64,000 nucleotides of DNA, from contig CM022947.1 in the NCBI GenBank assembly GCA_012931725.1, forward strand, positions 26,043,476-26,107,475. The letters run 5' to 3'. Below the pieces are notes generated by a model. The model made no database searches. It was given only the letters and a program-made list of their open reading frames with translations, and was not told the origin of the DNA. The translations under genes were made by a program, and so were the position numbers. This document shows, in pieces, positions 59,983 to 64,000 of the stretch. This stretch comes from Litsea cubeba. Its lineage: Eukaryota > Streptophyta > Magnoliopsida > Laurales > Lauraceae. Position 1 is the stretch's first letter; each line of letters starts with the position of its first letter.

Positions 59983-61719
59983 TTAGAAATAGAACTTCTT
60001 TAGGTGGGATGCATTCCACGGTCTCGGCAGTGGTTTGCCCTCTAAGTCTTCGAGCTTGTAGGCTGATTTCCCTGCCAGTGAGACTACCCTGAACGGGCCA
60101 TGCCAGTTCGGGGCCATTTTCCCTTCGTTTGGTTCTTTGTCAGCTGGCAGGGTCTTCTTTAGAACCAGCTCTCCCATGAAGAATCTTCTTTCTCTGACAT
60201 TTTGATTGTATGCCCTGGCCAGCCGCTGCTGATAGTCGGTCAGTCGCAGGGCTGCTGCTTCTCGGCGCTCGTCTGCCAGCTCCAGCTCCATTGCCAGGTT
60301 CGTCTCATTTCGGCCTTGGTCGACCAGCTCTGTCCTCAGGGTGGGAAGGCCGATTTCTAAAGGAATGACCGCCTCCATCCCGTAGGCCAGAGAGAAAGGC
60401 GTCGCCGAGGTGGACCTCGTTGGAGTTGTTCTGTATGCCCATAGCACGCTCGGAAGCTCTTCTACCCATCTTCCCTTTGCCTTGTCCAGTCGCTTCTTCA
60501 GGCCGTCCAGGATCACCTTGTTGGAGATTTCGGCCTGGCCATTACTCTGCGGATATGCCGGAGTGGAGTAATGGTTTCTGATATCGTGTTCTTGGCAGAA
60601 GTCTTTGAAGGACTTGGAGTCGAACTGGGTCCCGTTGTCCGAAATCAGGGTCCTGGGGATGCCGAACCTCGTTAGGATGTTTTTCCAAACGAAGTTCCTG
60701 GAGTCCCTGTCCGTGATAGAGGACAACGGTTCTGCTTCTATCCATTTTGTGAAGTAGTCTGTAGCGACTATCAGCCATCTCTTGTTCCCTGGAGCTCGGT
60801 GAAGAGGCCCCACGATGTCCAGGCCCCATTGAGCGAAGGGCCATGGACTAGACAGGGGACTCAGATCTTGCGCTGGCTGATGGAGAGAGTGGGAGAACTT
60901 CTGGCACTTCTCGCATTTCCTGGCGTACACCTGCGCGTCCTTCTGCATGTAGGGCCACCAGTAACCCTGGCTTATTGCTCTGTAGGCCAGTGATCGACCT
61001 CCTATGTGACTGCCGCAGATTCCTTCGTGGATCTCATACAGGAAGTCGTCCACCTTGCTTGGGTGGACGCATTGGAGGTATGGACCTGTGAAGGATTTCC
61101 TGTAGAGTTTGCCTTCGGGGGAGAGCCAGAATCGAGCTGCCTTGAGTCTGATTCGGTGGGCTTCAGTCTTGTCCTCGGGGAGCTGGTCGTCCTTCAAGTA
61201 GGCGACGATTGGGTCCATCCAGCTCGGGCCGAGATCAGCACAGAGAACTAGCCGAGGTGAGTGGAGCTCTAGGCTTGATCTTGATATCGACCCGACTTCG
61301 ACAGTCCTTTTCTTCCCTGCTTCGACAGCGGAGGCAAGGTTTGCAAGCGCATCTGCGTGCGTGTTGGTATCTCGGGATATTTGCCTGACCTCGGCTTTCT
61401 GGAAATGAGACAGCAGTTTTTTCGCAAGGGCTAAGTAGGCCGCCATCCTGTCGTCCCTGGCCTGGTAGTTTCCAGCGAGCTGGCTAGTTACCAGTTGAGA
61501 ATCGCTGAAGATCACCAGGTGTTGGGCTCCGAGGATCTGGGCGCTGTTCAGCCCTGCTATCAGTGCTTCATACTCTGCCTCATTGTTCGTTGCTTTGAAG
61601 TCCAGGGTGAAAGCCTGCTCTATGACCAGACCCTCTGGCGATTGGAGGACTATGCCGGCGCCAGCTCTCTTGGAGGTGGACGATCCGTCGACAAAGATCT
61701 TCCATGCCTGGGCGGGAGA
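59983..61719 (-). pseudogene. pol part 2: second RNase H and integrase
   Basis: An open frame of 578 codons follows an in-frame TAG at 61720-61722. The RNase H has its acidic residues in IFVDGSS, NNEAEYEAL, FSDSQLV and NTHADALA. The integrase has the HHCC zinc module (HEGICGSHIGG, then CEKCQKF) and the DDE core: Asp in WGLDIVGPLH, Asp in LISDNGTQF, Glu in SNGQAEISNK. A GPF-type C-terminal module (HGPFRVVSL, LEDLEGKPLPRPWNASHLK) ends it. All catalytic residues are intact, but the frame is cut off from the RT part by a deletion and the stop. Confidence 0.9.
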
Positions 61720-61733
61720 CTATTCGACCTCGG

Positions 61734-63761
61734 TCACTTCTGGTACTGTATATCGTACTGCCCCAGTTCAACTGCCCACTTTGATATTCGCCCTGAAAAG
61801 TCAGCTTTTTTGAATATTGAACGGAGTGGATGCTCCGTGATTACCACAATGGTGTGGGATTGGAAATAATGGGAGAGCTTGCGGGAGGCACTGACGAGAG
61901 CCAACGCGAGCTTCTCCAATAAAAGGTACCTGGTCTCGGCATCGAGCAGGGTCTTGCTCGTATAATAAATTGGTTTTTGAATTCCCTCGTCCTCCCTGAT
62001 GAGGACGGAGCTCACTGCGTGATCCGAGACCGCAAGATATAAATACAAAACCTCCCCCCGAGTTGGGGTGGAGAGTAAGGGTGGTGACATCAAATAGGTT
62101 TTGAGCGCGGCCAATGCCTGGTCGCACTCAGGAGTCCACTGGAATTTTAAATTTTTCTTTAGAAGCTGAAAGAAAGGCCTGCACTTATCTGATGACCGGC
62201 TAATGAAGCGATTGAGTGCTGCTGCCATTCCTGTGAGCTTCTGGACTTCTTTCGTGGTAGAGGGGCTCAGAATGCCCTGGATCGCGGTGATCTGGTCTGG
62301 ATTGGCCTCTATCCCCCTCCGCGTTACCAAGCTGCCGAGGAACTTGCCAGAGGCTACGCCGAAGGCGCACTTGGAAGCATTTAGCTTGAGCTTGTATGCG
62401 CGAAGGATGTCGAAGACTTGGTCGAGATCCGCCAGGTGGTCGCTGGAGTGCACTGATTTGATGACCATGTCGTCGATGTACACCTCTACCGTTCGGCCGA
62501 GCTGAGCCTGGAACATCTTTGTCACGAGGCGCTGATAGGTCGCCCCCGCGTTCTTTAGCCCGAGGGGCATCACCTTGTAGCAGTAAGTGCCGCGGGGGGT
62601 TATGAACGTTTTCTCCTCGTCAGGCTCGTGTAGTGGGATCTGGTGGTAGCCTCTGTAGGCGTCGAGGAAGCTCATTCGATCGTGGCCAGCGGTGGCGTCG
62701 ATCAGTTGGTCAATCTTAGGAAGGGGGAAACTGTCTTTAGGGCAGGCCCTGTTCAAGTCTGTGAAGTCCACGCACACCCTCCATTTACCAGTTTTCTTTT
62801 TGACCACCACCGTGTTGGCCAGCCAGACCGGGTACTGGACTTCCCGGATGGCTCCTGCCTTCAGCAGTTTGTCGACCTCTTCGACGACCGCGTCTGTCTG
62901 CTGCAGCCCTGTCCTTCGGGCCCTCTGCACTACTGGTTCGTGGCTGGGGTCCACATTTAACTTGTGGCACATGACCTCGGGGTCGACCCCAGGCATTTCG
63001 CTTGGGCTCCAAGCAAAGACATCGACGTTTTGCATCAGGAACCTTGAGAGCTCGGCTCTCTCTTCGTCTGGCAGCTGGGTGCCGATCAGGAAGAACCTAT
63101 CTGGGTCTGCCGAGTTCAGCCGGACCTCGGCCAGGTCCTCAATGCTTTTCTTCTCGGGGTCTCGGCCGATTTCATCTAGGCCTTTCTCGAATTCGGCGAG
63201 GTTGACGCGCTCCGGCTCTTTCACTGCTGGGACCGCGGCCAGCATGCACTGCCTCGCCTGCTGCTGATCTCCCTCCACCGTGACCACTTCCATTTTGCCC
63301 TCCTTGTTCTCGAGGACGAACTTCAGCTTCTGGTGGAGGGAAGAAGGAACTACTTCCAATTTGTGGAGCCACGTTCTACCCAAAATGACGTTGTAGGGAG
63401 AAGGGGCGTCCACGACCAGGAAGTCGGCCAACACGGAGGCTCCGCCGACTCGGGTTTCCAGGGTAATCCTTCCCTTGGGATAGACTGGCGTGGCGGACAA
63501 CCCTAGCAAGGGTGCACGGACCTCCGTGAGGTCTGCTTCCGTGAGGTTCATTTTCTTGAAGCACTCGTAGTAGAGGACCTCGGAGGAGCTGCCGGAGTCG
63601 ACGAGGATCCTCTTCACGGTGAAGTCTCTTAGCTTCATTGTGAGGAGCAGGGGGTCGTTGTGAGGGAGCTGGATTTCCTCTAGATTTTTATCTGAGAACG
63701 AGATAGCGGGTCGGTCGCGGCGAGCTCTTTTAGATGCCGGTGCGAGCTCGGCTTTCATCAC
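61734..63761 (-). pseudogene. pol part 1: protease, reverse transcriptase, RNase H
   Basis: Retropepsin near the start with VDSGSSSEVLYYECF and NVILGRTWLH. Reverse transcriptase with VKKKTGKWRVCVDFTDLN, FLDAYRGYHQIPL and YIDDMVIKS (YxDD present). RNase H of the gypsy type with LAVSDHAVSSVL, YYTSKTL and SKWAVELGQYDIQY. It stops at TGA right after YDIQYQK. Related elements continue here through a linker into the second RNase H; in this copy the linker is missing and TEVE is followed by TAG. The frame upstream of 63761 is also interrupted near the gag-protease boundary. About 675 residues are open. Confidence 0.92.
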
Positions 63762-64000
63762 CTCCTTCCCGTGTGATGCCCGCCTGGCCTCTGCGCGGGC
63801 CCGCAGCCTCCAGGAGATGAGGGAGAGGGAACTGAGGACGCCAGATGGATCACGTTAATGATCTTTTCGGAATCCTCGCTGTCTGGATCCCGAGCCGCGC
63901 TCTGGTGAACTCGGCCCTCGCTGCCGCCGGCATCTTCTGCCTTTATGAACTCTGGAATGTGGCCTTCGCTGGCTAGCTTCTCCAGGTACCACCTCAGAGA
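63762..64000 (-). pseudogene. 3' end of gag, partial
   Basis: On the minus strand WYLEKLASEGHIPEFI and SEKIINVIHLAS match the C-terminal gag region of Tat elements, where an INVIHGG-type motif precedes the protease. The frame continues off the right edge and breaks before reaching the protease frame. Confidence 0.5.

Larger units (their letters stand above)
54198..64000 (-). mobile_element. Tat-lineage Ty3/gypsy retrotransposon, 3' part
   Basis: Order on the minus strand: end of gag (63762-64000), protease-RT-RNase H, second RNase H plus integrase, a 77-bp tandem array, an antisense gene, polypurine tract and 3' LTR. A second RNase H domain between RT-RNase H and integrase, a long stretch after pol, tandem repeats in that stretch, and an antisense ORF of the putative gypsy-type transposon family are all known features of the plant Tat clade. 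The 5' LTR and most of gag lie beyond the window. Pol and the antisense gene both carry breaks, so this copy is not autonomous. Confidence 0.88.

Overview
The window is nuclear DNA from a flowering plant. The evidence is GT-AG spliced genes with long AT-rich introns, two recognisable plastid-targeted proteins, and dense plant-type transposons (Mutator-like, hAT, CACTA, LINE and Tat-type Ty3/gypsy). The species cannot be fixed from the sequence. Long TE-filled introns suggest an angiosperm with a medium-to-large genome, possibly a magnoliid (inference, weak).

Layout. 1-1000: diverged tandem repeat of about 150 bp. 3709-8835 (+): plastidial octanoyltransferase LIP2p, four exons, 298 aa, with a LINE fossil and a (CT)n tract in its introns. 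8836-14757: intergenic DNA with small DNA transposons and LINE tails. 14758-22944 (+): HCF164, the thylakoid thioredoxin-like protein of cytochrome b6f assembly, four exons, 262 aa; its first intron holds one hAT-type element nested in another. 26854-31336 (-): a conserved multi-pass membrane protein of unknown function. 31662-42868: a Mutator-like element carrying an intact MULE transposase (+) and, convergent to it, a ten-exon gene (-) with an N-terminal plant-mobile-domain/DUF1985-like region, an acidic coiled-coil region and a C-terminal Ulp1 (C48) peptidase. All non-coding parts of this element are packed with GATAA-type short repeats. 42900-48072: an 80-bp tandem array, an LTR-like end and a third terminus similar to the Mutator ends. 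49241-49404 and 49450-53168: a small CACTA-type MITE and a 3.7-kb non-autonomous CACTA element, each with perfect 3-bp target duplications. 54198-64000 (-): the 3' part of a Tat-lineage Ty3/gypsy retrotransposon with LTR, polypurine tract, degraded pol, a 77-bp tandem array and a degraded antisense gene (+) with its own TATA box.

The host genes are three plastid or membrane functions with no evident operational link. LIP2p makes the octanoyl-protein precursor of lipoate in plastids, and HCF164 passes reducing equivalents across the thylakoid membrane. Most of the rest is transposon DNA. The most interesting block is the Mutator/Ulp1 element. Its transposase reads through without a break, and its accessory gene is disabled by only one extra base in a homopolymer, so the element may be recent.
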